From Bacteroidota bacterium (GTDB taxonomy: Bacteria > Bacteroidota > Ignavibacteria > Ignavibacteriales > Ignavibacteriaceae), in NCBI GenBank assembly GCA_021824145.1, contig JAKALM010000004.1:124001-188000 (forward strand): DNA of 64,000 nucleotides. The letters run 5' to 3'. The notes under the pieces were generated by a model, which was not told where the DNA came from, did no database searches, and worked only from the letters and a program-made list of their open reading frames with translations. Positions 9,622 to 18,954 of the stretch are shown here, piece by piece. The translations under genes and the position numbers were made by a program. Each line of letters begins with the position of its first letter. Position 1 is the first letter of the stretch.

Positions 9622-10740
9622 TTATTTAAGTGGTGTAGTTAAATAGGAAAGTTCATAAATAAGATTTAATACAATTAAATTTAGATTAACATTTTTACCA
9701 ATTAAGTTTGAAAAGTGCTCTAATTTTATTATTAAATTATTCAAAATTAAATTAGGAAATTTCGAATTAAATTTATCTAAAGTGTCAAAATAATCTTTAA
9801 AATAATAATCATTCATTTTATATTTTAATCTTTGTAGATCACTTAACCAAATAATAATCATACTAATAATAAGTTTAATTGAATTTGAATTGCTTTCTTT
9901 TAAATATGAAGCGAATTGATTCAATGCTGAATTATACTTCCTTCCAAATGAATATCTTAGAATCTGAATAGTCTTCTCAAGCAAATCCTCAAAATTATTG
10001 TCTAATAAGTTCATAGCATTAACAACTGAACCTTCTGAAAAAATTGAAAGTTTTTCTGCCAAGTTGGAATCAATTTCAAAATATTTTATCAATATATTCT
10101 TAACATCTGAATTCATAAGCGGTTTAAAATTTATTTCCCAGCATCTAGAGCGAATTGTTTCTCTTAATAAATTTGGATATGAAGTAGTCAAAATGAATAT
10201 AATGCCTTGCGGCGGTTCTTCTAGCGATTTCAATAAAGCATTTTGAGCAGATTCATTCATCAAGTGTGCATCTGAAATTAAGATGATTCTGTAAATTATA
10301 TCAGAAAAATCAAATGATAAAAATTTTTTAATATCTCTTATACTGCTAATTTTTATAATAGAAGACTTGGGAATAGAAATTTTATAATAAGGGTTAGTAG
10401 ACTTTTTTTTAATTTCTTCTTGAATAAATTGAATTTCATCATTTGATAATTTTTCAGTTGGCCCGCTGTTTTCAGTTTCATTTTTCCCCCGTGGTAATGG
10501 AAAAATATATTTGATATAAGGCTCAGAATAATTAGCAATCTGCCTATTAATTTCTAAAGCTTTATTATTATCTAAATATTTTAAATTTAAAGCTTGAGCT
10601 AATTTTATTGCAAAAAAATCTTTCCCGATTCCGCTAATTCCTGAAAACAATAAAGCGTGAGGAATCTTAGATGAATTAATCAATTGTGAAAAAATTTCTT
10701 TTACCGGCTCTTGCCCATAAATTTCATTGAATATTTTCAT
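9622..10740 (-). CDS. holB: DNA polymerase III subunit delta'
   Basis: Clamp-loader subunit of the replicative polymerase. The 372-residue protein has the AAA+ fold of the DnaX/HolB group: LFSGISGIGKDFFAIKLAQ near residues 30-48 (Walker A-like), ISDAHLMNESAQNALLKSLEEPP around 155-177, FILTTSYPNLLRETIRSRC (sensor 1 and arginine-finger region). The zinc-binding Cys cluster of E. coli HolB is absent, as in many Bacteroidota. The start has no clear Shine-Dalgarno sequence and lies only 9 nt after a strong terminator-like hairpin, so expression may depend on read-through or a promoter inside the upstream gene. Confidence 0.9.
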   Translation of the reverse strand: MKIFNEIYGQEPVKEIFSQLINSSKIPHALLFSGISGIGKDFFAIKLAQALNLKYLDNNKALEINRQIANYSEPYIKYIFPLPRGKNETENSGPTEKLSNDEIQFIQEEIKKKSTNPYYKISIPKSSIIKISSIRDIKKFLSFDFSDIIYRIILISDAHLMNESAQNALLKSLEEPPQGIIFILTTSYPNLLRETIRSRCWEINFKPLMNSDVKNILIKYFEIDSNLAEKLSIFSEGSVVNAMNLLDNNFEDLLEKTIQILRYSFGRKYNSALNQFASYLKESNSNSIKLIISMIIIWLSDLQRLKYKMNDYYFKDYFDTLDKFNSKFPNLILNNLIIKLEHFSNLIGKNVNLNLIVLNLIYELSYLTTPLK

Positions 10741-10743
10741 AAA

Positions 10744-10766
10744 TAAAAAAGGCGCTCAAGGCGCCT
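10744..10766 (-). terminator. rho-independent terminator after the DUF2795 gene
   Basis: Perfect 6-bp GC-rich stem AGGCGC/GCGCCT (10750-10755 and 10761-10766) with a 5-nt loop, followed on the minus strand by TTTTTTATTT. It lies 6 nt after the DUF2795 stop and 9 nt before the holB start codon. Confidence 0.8.
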
Positions 10767-10772
10767 ATTAAA

Positions 10773-10994
10773 TTAATAATCATCTTCATTATAGAAGAAA
10801 TCTTCATCTGATGGATAATCAGGCCAGATATCTTCAATTGATTCGTACGGCTCATCAGAATCTTCTAATTCAATTAAATTTTCAACGACCTCATAAGGCG
10901 CCCCAATTCGTTCGGCATAATCAATCAACTCTTCCTTAGTTGCTGGCCAGGGGGCATCATCTAAATATGAGGCTAGCTCAACTGTCCATATCAT
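10773..10994 (-). CDS. DUF2795 domain-containing small acidic protein
   Basis: 73 residues. The core ELASYLDDAPWPATKEELID and the following stretch to ENLIELED match the DUF2795 family, a small helical domain of unknown function often found in actinobacteria and Bacteroidota. The C-terminal third is very acidic. I chose ATG 10994 because a GGAGAG Shine-Dalgarno sequence stands 5 nt before it. A GTG at 11000 in the same frame is the other choice. The gene lies 20 nt after the M23 peptidase gene and is closed by a strong terminator. Confidence 0.8.
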   Translation of the reverse strand: MIWTVELASYLDDAPWPATKEELIDYAERIGAPYEVVENLIELEDSDEPYESIEDIWPDYPSDEDFFYNEDDY

Positions 10995-11014
10995 AATCAC
11001 TCTCCACTTATAAA

Positions 11015-11941
11015 TTAATTCTTACTTGTTAATTCGAAGAAGCCTAAATTTCCAAAGAAAAATTGGTCTGGATTTAAAGCTACTCCATTTTGATGCACTT
11101 CGTAATGTAAATGGGGACCAGTTGATAATCCCGTATTTCCAGACAGTGCAATCTCTTCTCCACGTTTAACTTTTTGACCTTCATGTACTATTGATTGAGA
11201 CAAATGTGCGTAAACTGTTTGATAACCAAAACCATGATCAATTTCTACTACTAAACCAAATCCTTCCTTATATCCAACAAAATCAATTTTTCCATCGCCA
11301 GTGGCGTACACTGGTGAACCAGACTCCATCTCAAAATCAATTCCTTCATGCATTCTCTTAATGTGAAGTATTGGATGAAGTCTCATACCAAATCCATCCG
11401 ATTCCACTCCATTACAAGGCTTAATTGCAGGTATTGCTTTATATAAAAGCTTGTTTTCTTTTAATTTATTAGAAATTTCTAAATATTGATTCTTTTCAAA
11501 ATTTATTTTTCTGGAAACATCATCTACATAAGAAAGTACTTGCTTTAATTTTTCTTCAGTTGGACTTGTTAAAAAATCTAGTGAATTATTAAAAGATCCA
11601 CCACCAATTCCAACCGTTTTTTCTCCATTTGATATGGGATCCAAATTAACTGCAATTCTTAAATTGTTATTGCTTTGAGCAAGACTATCAACTTGAACGT
11701 TTAAACTTTTATAAAGTGATAACATTTTATTAAGATTATCTTTTAACTCCCTATTTTCAGCTCTTAAAGAAATAATATCTTTAGATGAATTTGCAAAAGA
11801 AGAAATAAAATAATAAGCTCCAACAATTATTGAGCTAAAAATTATTAGAGAAAATACAAAATATAAAGCTAGTTTAGATTTATAATTTCTAATCTCTACA
11901 AACTGAAGCTTTGGCTTTGAAAAGTAATATAATTTTTTCAT
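11015..11941 (-). CDS. M23 family metallopeptidase (membrane-anchored murein hydrolase)
   Basis: 308-residue cell-wall peptidase. An N-terminal membrane anchor (residues about 25-50) is followed by a coiled-coil (about 55-105, SLRAENRELKDNL...) and a C-terminal LytM/M23 domain. Zinc ligands are His and Asp in RMHEGIDFE and the HLH pair in GPHLHYEVH; GFGMRLHPI and VVEIDHGFGYQTVYAH are also typical. Such proteins cut peptidoglycan cross-links or, if inactive, activate amidases; all ligands are present, so activity is likely. A near-consensus sigma70-like promoter lies just upstream and implies a very short leader. Confidence 0.9.
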   Translation of the reverse strand: MKKLYYFSKPKLQFVEIRNYKSKLALYFVFSLIIFSSIIVGAYYFISSFANSSKDIISLRAENRELKDNLNKMLSLYKSLNVQVDSLAQSNNNLRIAVNLDPISNGEKTVGIGGGSFNNSLDFLTSPTEEKLKQVLSYVDDVSRKINFEKNQYLEISNKLKENKLLYKAIPAIKPCNGVESDGFGMRLHPILHIKRMHEGIDFEMESGSPVYATGDGKIDFVGYKEGFGLVVEIDHGFGYQTVYAHLSQSIVHEGQKVKRGEEIALSGNTGLSTGPHLHYEVHQNGVALNPDQFFFGNLGFFELTSKN

Positions 11942-11953
11942 AATCGAGAGCCG

Positions 11954-11982
11954 AATGTAAAAAATAAAGGTTTATTTGTCAA
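11954..11982 (-). promoter_or_regulatory. sigma70-like promoter for the M23 peptidase gene
   Basis: On the minus strand TTGACA (11977-11982) is separated by exactly 17 nt from TACATT (11954-11959). Transcription would start around 11946-11948, only a few nt before the start codon at 11941, so the mRNA would be nearly leaderless. Confidence 0.5.
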
Positions 11983-12000
11983 TAGGATTTTTATTATATT

Positions 12001-13011
12001 TTATTCGAAATCATGTTCAAAATAATTAACTCCTCGAATATTATCAGAATTCTCACCTCTTAACCTTTTATTAAGTCTTTGTTGAAATTGACTAGCTGCA
12101 TCATATCCATAGTGTTTAAGTAAATAATTTAGACTAATAACTTCAGAAATAACTGTAATATTTTTACCAGGTAATATTGGAAGTTTAATATAAGGAATTT
12201 CTACATCTGATATAACTACATTATTTCCATCCAAACCAGTTCGTGTATACTCTGCTTTATCATCCCAAACTTCTAATTCTACAATAACTTCAAGCCTTTT
12301 TTGATATCGAATTGCTCTTATGCCAAAAGTTTTTTCTACATCAATTAAACCTAGTCCACGAATTTCCATAAAATGCTTGACAAGATTAGTTCCAGAACCA
12401 ATTAAAATTCCTTCTCCCTTTTTAGTTAGAATAATTATATCATCTGCAACTAAACGATGACCTCTTTCAATTAAATCAAGTGCTACTTCACTTTTTCCAA
12501 TTCCAGACTTTCCAACAAACAACATCCCAACTCCATAAACATCTACAAATGATCCATGAATCGAAATTTTTGGTGCAAACTGATCGTCTAAAAAATCACT
12601 AATAAGATAAATTAATTTTGTAGTTGCAAATTCTGAACTGAAAAGTGGAATATGATACTTATTTGCTAGATCAATTAACTGTTGAAACGGTTTGTTATTA
12701 TCTGTAAGTATTATACATGGAATATCGAAATTAAAAAGCCTATTCAAAGTTTTTTGTTTTTCTTCATCTGTTAAATGGTCAAGATAACGCATTTCAGTAT
12801 TCCCAAAAACTTGAACTCTAGAATATGTGAATAAATCTAAAAAACCAGCTAAGGCAAGCCCTGGTCTGTAAAGATTTTGATCGAGAATTTTTTTCCCAAA
12901 TCCAGTTTTATCAGAAAATAATTTAAGCTTGAACTTATCTTTTATACTGTTATATAAAAATTCAACTGTAATATATTCTTTTCTTGAAATTGATTTTTGA
13001 TCAATCTTCAT
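12001..13011 (-). CDS. hprK: HPr kinase/phosphorylase
   Basis: Bifunctional enzyme that phosphorylates and dephosphorylates HPr on Ser46. The 336-residue protein has the N-terminal domain (1-130), the Walker A GKSGIGKS at 167-174 and the family signature MEIRGLGLIDVEKTFGIRAIR near 216-236. No HPr or PTS gene is in the window; in Gram-negative bacteria HprK often serves a reduced regulatory PTS. It follows hpf with a 4-nt ATGA overlap. A link of hpf and hprK with nitrogen/carbon status is known in Proteobacteria and only inferred here. Confidence 0.95.
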   Translation of the reverse strand: MKIDQKSISRKEYITVEFLYNSIKDKFKLKLFSDKTGFGKKILDQNLYRPGLALAGFLDLFTYSRVQVFGNTEMRYLDHLTDEEKQKTLNRLFNFDIPCIILTDNNKPFQQLIDLANKYHIPLFSSEFATTKLIYLISDFLDDQFAPKISIHGSFVDVYGVGMLFVGKSGIGKSEVALDLIERGHRLVADDIIILTKKGEGILIGSGTNLVKHFMEIRGLGLIDVEKTFGIRAIRYQKRLEVIVELEVWDDKAEYTRTGLDGNNVVISDVEIPYIKLPILPGKNITVISEVISLNYLLKHYGYDAASQFQQRLNKRLRGENSDNIRGVNYFEHDFE

Positions 13012-13313
13012 GCTTTTACTCTAGCAGACCTTTTTGTTTTTAATTTTTGTAATTGCTTAGAAAGTTTTTCTACAACAGCTGCTGCTGATTTCTTAAAGTC
13101 ATCAGATGATTCTGTAGCCGTCATTAATTGGCCCGGGACTTTTAAAATCATTTCTACGGTTTTTACGCTATTGTTAGAATTTTGAAAGCTTAATATTACA
13201 TCAACATCAAGAATATTGTCATTATATTTGTTTAATGTTTCAATTTCCGAAGTGATAAAATCTTTTAATGTACTATGAGCCTTAAATTTTCTTGCCGTTA
13301 TTTTCACGTTCAT
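13008..13313 (-). CDS. hpf: ribosome hibernation promoting factor, short form
   Basis: 101-residue protein of the RaiA/HPF family that binds the decoding centre and inactivates ribosomes in slow growth. MNVKITARKFKAHSTLKDFI, the DVDVILSF strand and the basic C-terminus (KQLQKLKTKRSARVKA) fit. It lacks the dimerisation domain of long HPF. It lies 16 nt after xerC and overlaps hprK by 4 nt. Confidence 0.9.
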   Translation of the reverse strand: MNVKITARKFKAHSTLKDFITSEIETLNKYNDNILDVDVILSFQNSNNSVKTVEMILKVPGQLMTATESSDDFKKSAAAVVEKLSKQLQKLKTKRSARVKA

Positions 13314-13329
13314 AATAAACCTCCCAGTA

Positions 13330-14211
13330 TTAAGATTTTGGATGAGCTTTTTTATATGTAGATTTTAATCTTTCAATACTCACATGAGTATAAATTTGAG
13401 TAGTTGATAAATTTTCGTGTCCAAGTATTTCTTTAACTGCTCTAATATCAGCTCCATTATCGAGCATATGAGTTGCTGCGCTATGGCGTAATATATGTGG
13501 ACTTTTTTTCTCTATATCACTCACTTTTGCTAAATATTTTGAAATAATTCTATGTACAAATCGTGGATAAATTCTTTTCCCTTTTTCATTAACCAATAAT
13601 GCGTTGCCAAAGTTTTTAAACGTTATTGTACTAAGGTATTCCTTTATAACTGGAATCGATTTATCGCCAACTGGTACGATCCTCATTTTGTTTCCTTTAC
13701 CAAGTACTTTTATAACTTTTTCTTTTAAATCTATATCAATTCTATTAAGCTGGCAAAGTTCTGATACTCTAAGTGCACATCCATAAAGAAGTTCAATTAT
13801 TGCTTTAGTTAATTTAGGATTTTTATCCTCTTTGTCAACTATTTTATAAATTTCTATTATAGCATTTGTCGAGATTACTTCCGGCAATTTTCTTTTAGTT
13901 TTAGGGTTGGAAATCATCACAGTTGGATTCATATTTAAATAATCTCTTTGATATGCAAACTTAAACATCCCTCTTAATGTTGAAAGTTTTCTTGAGATTG
14001 ATTTCTTATCTAGTTGCTTTTCACTCAAACTCATCAAAAAAGATTTTATGAATTTATCAGATATATCAGAAATTTTAGTTTTTGAATGTATATTACAAAA
14101 ATTTATAAATTCTTTTAAATCTTCTGCATATGATTTAAGTGTATTGAAAGAATATCGCTTAATGTTTTTAAGCTCTTCCAAATATTCATCGGCCAATTTG
14201 TCGATGTTCAT
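13330..14211 (-). CDS. xerC: tyrosine recombinase XerC/XerD
   Basis: Site-specific recombinase, most likely the one resolving chromosome dimers at dif. 293 residues: N-terminal SAM-like core-binding domain (1-105) and catalytic domain with Arg148, Lys172, His239, Arg242, His265 and the nucleophile Tyr274 (QIYTHV). The full catalytic set is present. Its start codon overlaps the topA stop by 1 nt (TAATG), so it is part of the housekeeping operon and not of a mobile element. XerC or XerD cannot be told apart here; xerC is given by convention. Confidence 0.88.
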   Translation of the reverse strand: MNIDKLADEYLEELKNIKRYSFNTLKSYAEDLKEFINFCNIHSKTKISDISDKFIKSFLMSLSEKQLDKKSISRKLSTLRGMFKFAYQRDYLNMNPTVMISNPKTKRKLPEVISTNAIIEIYKIVDKEDKNPKLTKAIIELLYGCALRVSELCQLNRIDIDLKEKVIKVLGKGNKMRIVPVGDKSIPVIKEYLSTITFKNFGNALLVNEKGKRIYPRFVHRIISKYLAKVSDIEKKSPHILRHSAATHMLDNGADIRAVKEILGHENLSTTQIYTHVSIERLKSTYKKAHPKS

Positions 14212-16538
14212 TATTCTTCTTCTACTTCTTCAACTTCTTCAGGAATTAATTCTTCTCCACAAACAGGGCATTTTAAATAATTTCCCTTTTTAACAGAATA
14301 TCTTTGTTCCATAAATATAGAATCTTCATTTGGACAAGATTGCGGAACAGGTTTGTACCAGCTTACAAAATCGCAATCAGGAAATCTTGAACAACCATAA
14401 AATAACTTACCTCGTTTTGATTTCCGTTCAACAATGTCCCCTTCTTTACATTTTGGACATTTTACGCCAAGTGTAATATTTTTTATGAAATCACAATCTG
14501 GATACCTTTCGCATCCAATAAATCTTCCGAATTTACCATTTCTATAAACTGTTTTAGCTCCGCATTTTTCGCAAGTCTCGCCGGTATATTCTGGCTCTTG
14601 ATTTTGGATAACCATATCTTTTAGTGATTTAATATTTTTGCACTCAGGATAATTACTGCAAGCTAAAAATTTTCCAAATCTCCCAACCTTAATAATCATT
14701 TCATGGCCGCATTGATCACAAATTATTTTTTCAACTTTATTTTCAACATGTTTTAAAGATTCTGCAAAAGGTTCATAAAAATCATTTAATACTTTTACAT
14801 AATCATTTTCACCTTGAGCAATTTGATCAAGTTCATTTTCCATGCTAGCTGTAAAATCTTCATTAATAATTTTTGGAAAATTACTAACTAAAATTTTATT
14901 TACTTCTTTTCCAAGAACTGTAGGTATTAGTTTACGATCAACTTGGTCAACATATTTTCTGTCTTGAATTGTTCCAACAATCAGCGAATAAGTACTTGGT
15001 CTTCCAATTCCTTTACTCTCAAGTTCTTTAATTAGGGTGCTTTCTGTAAATCTTGCAGGTGGTTTTGTAAAATGTTGAGTTTTCATTAATTCATTTAAAT
15101 TTAATTGATTTCCCTTTTCCAAACCCAAAGGTATAGTTTCATTTCTATATTCTTCTTTTTCTTCTGCGTTTTCTTTCTTCTCCAGAATTTCTTCATATAC
15201 ACGAAGAAATCCATTTAACTTAATGGCATTTCCAATAGCTTTGAACAAAAATTCATCGGCAGTTATTTCAACAACGGTTGTTTCCATTAAGGCTTGCGAC
15301 ATTTGAGAAGCTACAAATCTATTCCAAATTAATTCATAAAGTTTAAATGATTTGTTGTCTAAAAATTCTTTTACGAATTTTGGATTGTATTTAAGCGAAG
15401 TCGGGCGAATGGCTTCATGTGCATCTTGAACATTTATTTTTTTCTTTTCAAAATTATTTGGAGTATTAGGAACATATTCATTTCCGTAAGAATCTTTTAT
15501 GTATTCTCTTACTGCACTAATCATTTCATCACTTATACGAGTAGAATCGGTCCTCATATAAGTAATTAAACCTTGCAGTCCTTCTTTACCTAATTCAATG
15601 CCTTCGTATAATTTTTGAGCAATTGCCATTGTTTGTTTTGGCCGCATTTTTAATCGCTTTGATGCTTCAGCTTGTAATGAACTTGTAATAAATGGCGCCG
15701 CTGGATTTCGTTTAATGTTTCTTTTCGAAATGTTTGAAATTACAAAATTGTTTTTAACAAGTAATTGGTTATAATATTTTGATGCTAAATCTCCATTTAT
15801 CAATGCAATATTTTTTTCTAAAAATTCTTTCCAATCTTCCTCATTCATTATTGGCTTTGGCTGTACTTTAATATCTTTACCATTTATGCTGAAAAGTTTT
15901 GCTTTAAATAATTCGTGCTTTTCAGTTTCAAATACTGCCCAAATTGACCAATATTCTGTTGTGATAAACTTTTCGATCTCAACTTCTCTATCACAAATTA
16001 ATTTTAATGCCACTGACTGAACTCTTCCAGCAGATAATGAACTATTTCCAGAAATCTCAATTATTGCTTTCCATAAAAAAGGACTAATTTTATAGCCAAT
16101 TATTCTATCCATTACACGCCTTGCTCGCTGAGAAGAAACTAAATTCTCATCAATGCTGCGCGGTTCTTTCATTGCTCTTTCAACACCGGTTTTTGTTATT
16201 TCATTGAAAAGTACACGGTAAATTTTGGGCTGTGTTTCCAAACTTAAAATATCTGCTACATCTTGTGCTATGGCTTCGCCTTCACGGTCAGGGTCAGTTG
16301 CAATAAATATTTTGTTACTTTTTGTAGCAAGATTTTTTATTTTTTTAATAACATCGCCTTTGCCGCGAATTGTAACATATTGAGGAAGAAAATTCTTCTC
16401 AACTTCTACACCAAGCTTTGTCTTTGGTAAATTTCTAATATGTCCGACTGTCGCTTCAACAATGAAATCTTTACCTAAATATTTATTTATTGTTTTTGCC
16501 TTTGCTGGAGATTCTACTAAAACAAGATTTTTACTCAT
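14211..16538 (-). CDS. topA: DNA topoisomerase I
   Basis: Type IA topoisomerase that relaxes negative supercoils. The 775-residue protein starts with the Toprim domain (LVESPAKAKTINKYLG; DPDREGEA), has the active-site Tyr327 in LITYMRTDSTRIS, and ends with four zinc-ribbon units: three C4 units (CDQCG...CSNYPEC, CEKCG...CERYPDC, CPKCKEGD...CSRFPDC) and a last C-x(n)-CPVC unit, closed by an acidic tail (EEVEEVEEE). smg lies 17 nt upstream, as in many bacteria. Confidence 0.97.
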   Translation of the reverse strand: MSKNLVLVESPAKAKTINKYLGKDFIVEATVGHIRNLPKTKLGVEVEKNFLPQYVTIRGKGDVIKKIKNLATKSNKIFIATDPDREGEAIAQDVADILSLETQPKIYRVLFNEITKTGVERAMKEPRSIDENLVSSQRARRVMDRIIGYKISPFLWKAIIEISGNSSLSAGRVQSVALKLICDREVEIEKFITTEYWSIWAVFETEKHELFKAKLFSINGKDIKVQPKPIMNEEDWKEFLEKNIALINGDLASKYYNQLLVKNNFVISNISKRNIKRNPAAPFITSSLQAEASKRLKMRPKQTMAIAQKLYEGIELGKEGLQGLITYMRTDSTRISDEMISAVREYIKDSYGNEYVPNTPNNFEKKKINVQDAHEAIRPTSLKYNPKFVKEFLDNKSFKLYELIWNRFVASQMSQALMETTVVEITADEFLFKAIGNAIKLNGFLRVYEEILEKKENAEEKEEYRNETIPLGLEKGNQLNLNELMKTQHFTKPPARFTESTLIKELESKGIGRPSTYSLIVGTIQDRKYVDQVDRKLIPTVLGKEVNKILVSNFPKIINEDFTASMENELDQIAQGENDYVKVLNDFYEPFAESLKHVENKVEKIICDQCGHEMIIKVGRFGKFLACSNYPECKNIKSLKDMVIQNQEPEYTGETCEKCGAKTVYRNGKFGRFIGCERYPDCDFIKNITLGVKCPKCKEGDIVERKSKRGKLFYGCSRFPDCDFVSWYKPVPQSCPNEDSIFMEQRYSVKKGNYLKCPVCGEELIPEEVEEVEEE

Positions 16539-16555
16539 TCTAAATTTTTACTTTC

Positions 16556-17014
16556 TTAATTTATAGTGTCTGATGAATATAGCATATATCTGCTTCCCGG
16601 TGTTGATACTTTTTCCATATCAAAAAAAACAGATAAAATTAACAAGTTAATATTTTCAATTGTTTTTTCTTCATCGGGGAACATTTTTACATCGTCTAAA
16701 ATCAACTCGAAATCATTATTATTTATCATTCCAATGTTGTAGAAATGTAAAAGATAATTATATGTTTTTAACCCAATAGTGCTAATTTCTTTTTCCGATA
16801 AAATCCTAAAACTTTGAGATGGTTTTGGATCAAGTTTTTTAATTCTATAAAGTTCTCTCAATTTTTTTTCATAGATCCAACTATATGCTGCAGCAATTGT
16901 TGATTTATTATATTTTTTATCAATTTTTATAAATTTTTCAACTTCTTCAAATGAAAAATCATTATTTATAGCTTGAACTATTGTCTCTAATATTTTAACT
17001 ATTTCACTTGTCAT
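16556..17014 (-). CDS. smg: Smg / DUF494 family protein
   Basis: 152 residues. The N-terminus (SEIVKILETIVQAINND), the segment SFRILSEKEISTIGLKTYNYLLHF and the position directly in front of topA match the DUF494/Smg family, which neighbours topA and dprA in proteobacteria as well. Function is unknown. It abuts ybeY (the stop and start codons touch), suggesting coupled translation. Confidence 0.82.
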   Translation of the reverse strand: MTSEIVKILETIVQAINNDFSFEEVEKFIKIDKKYNKSTIAAAYSWIYEKKLRELYRIKKLDPKPSQSFRILSEKEISTIGLKTYNYLLHFYNIGMINNNDFELILDDVKMFPDEEKTIENINLLILSVFFDMEKVSTPGSRYMLYSSDTIN

Positions 17015-17458
17015 TTATTTTGATCTCATTTTCATCTGATTTACAAATTTTTTCAGAAAATTATTTTCCAATCGTTTCATTACTAATTTAGCATTTTTAT
17101 TTTGATCATCATAACCCAAAAGATGTAAAATTCCATGAATTACTAATCTAAAATATTCATAACTAATTGGAACTTTAAATTTTTCTGCATTTTTTTCAGC
17201 TTCTTCGAATGAAATGTAAAGTTCTCCATCTAAAATATCAGTCATTTCTGAATAATTAAATGTAATAATATCTGTAAAATAATTATGTCCTAAATATTTT
17301 ACATTTATTTCTAAAATCCTATCTGACGAAATAAAATTTATTAATAATGAATTTATCTCAAAATTCAATTCATTTTTTAAATATTTTACTAAATCATGAA
17401 TTTGAATTTTCGAAATCTTAATATCATCTGTGAAATTTACTTGTAGGTTTTTTATCAC
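17015..17458 (-). CDS. ybeY: endoribonuclease YbeY (rRNA maturation factor)
   Basis: Single-strand-specific metallo-RNase needed for 16S rRNA 3' maturation and ribosome quality control. 147 residues. The metal site motif reads HGILHLLGYDD with His108 and His112, but the usual third ligand His is Asp118. Related Bacteroidota proteins, as I recall them, also lack this His, so the enzyme may still be active. The conserved TDIITFNY and GELYIS stretches are present. It sits between the MBL hydrolase gene (31 nt) and smg. Confidence 0.9.
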   Translation of the reverse strand: MIKNLQVNFTDDIKISKIQIHDLVKYLKNELNFEINSLLINFISSDRILEINVKYLGHNYFTDIITFNYSEMTDILDGELYISFEEAEKNAEKFKVPISYEYFRLVIHGILHLLGYDDQNKNAKLVMKRLENNFLKKFVNQMKMRSK

Positions 17459-17489
17459 TTATCTATAATTTTTATTAAGAATAATTGAA

Positions 17490-18357
<868 letters not shown>

Positions 18358-18368
<11 letters not shown>

Positions 18369-18954
18369 TTGTAAATTTTAAATTTTTTAATGATTCTTTT
18401 GTTAATTCAGTATATTTTTTATATCGTAGTGCTGAATTTTCAAATTCATCTATTTCTTGATCTGATAAGTCTCTTACAATTTTTGCTGGAACTCCTGCAA
18501 CTAGAGTTCCCGAAGGAACAACAAAACCAGGTTTTATTACTGATCCAGCAGCAACCATAGCATTTTGCCCTACAATAGCACCATCTAGAATTACAGCACC
18601 CATTCCAATAAGGCACAAATTGTTTATTGTACATCCATGCAATGTTACAGAGTGGCCAACTGTAACTTTATCTCCTATGGTTAATGGAAATTTTCCATTA
18701 GTTACATGAAGCATAGAACAATCCTGAATGTTTGTCATAACGCCAATTCTAATATAATTAACATCTCCTCTTACTACTGTGTTATACCAAACACTTGAGT
18801 CTTTTCCTATCTCTACATCACCAATTATCTTTACACCAGATGCAAGAAAAACACTTTCATGAAGCTTTGGAAATAAATCAAGATAAGGGAAAAGTTTTAT
18901 TTCTTCTTCTAATCTTTTTTGAATTTCGGCGGTGTCCATCCTTCTCTTTTCCAT
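18358..18954 (-). CDS. gamma carbonic anhydrase family protein
   Basis: 198-residue left-handed beta-helix protein with hexapeptide repeats (YrdA/PaaY/CaiE group). The three zinc-ligand histidines of the family are visible as His83 (SMLHV), His101 and His106 (GHSVTLHG). Carbonic anhydrase activity is possible but not certain, since many members lack it. Two start codons are possible, ATG 18954 and ATG 18939; both overlap the end of the DUF3108 gene. An AGAAGG sequence abuts the second ATG, so it does not decide the start. Confidence 0.87.

Noticed and set aside
13330-14211. Tyrosine recombinase as sign of an integrated element
   Set aside because: It overlaps topA and sits in a housekeeping operon; no attachment repeats or phage genes nearby, so it is the chromosomal Xer.
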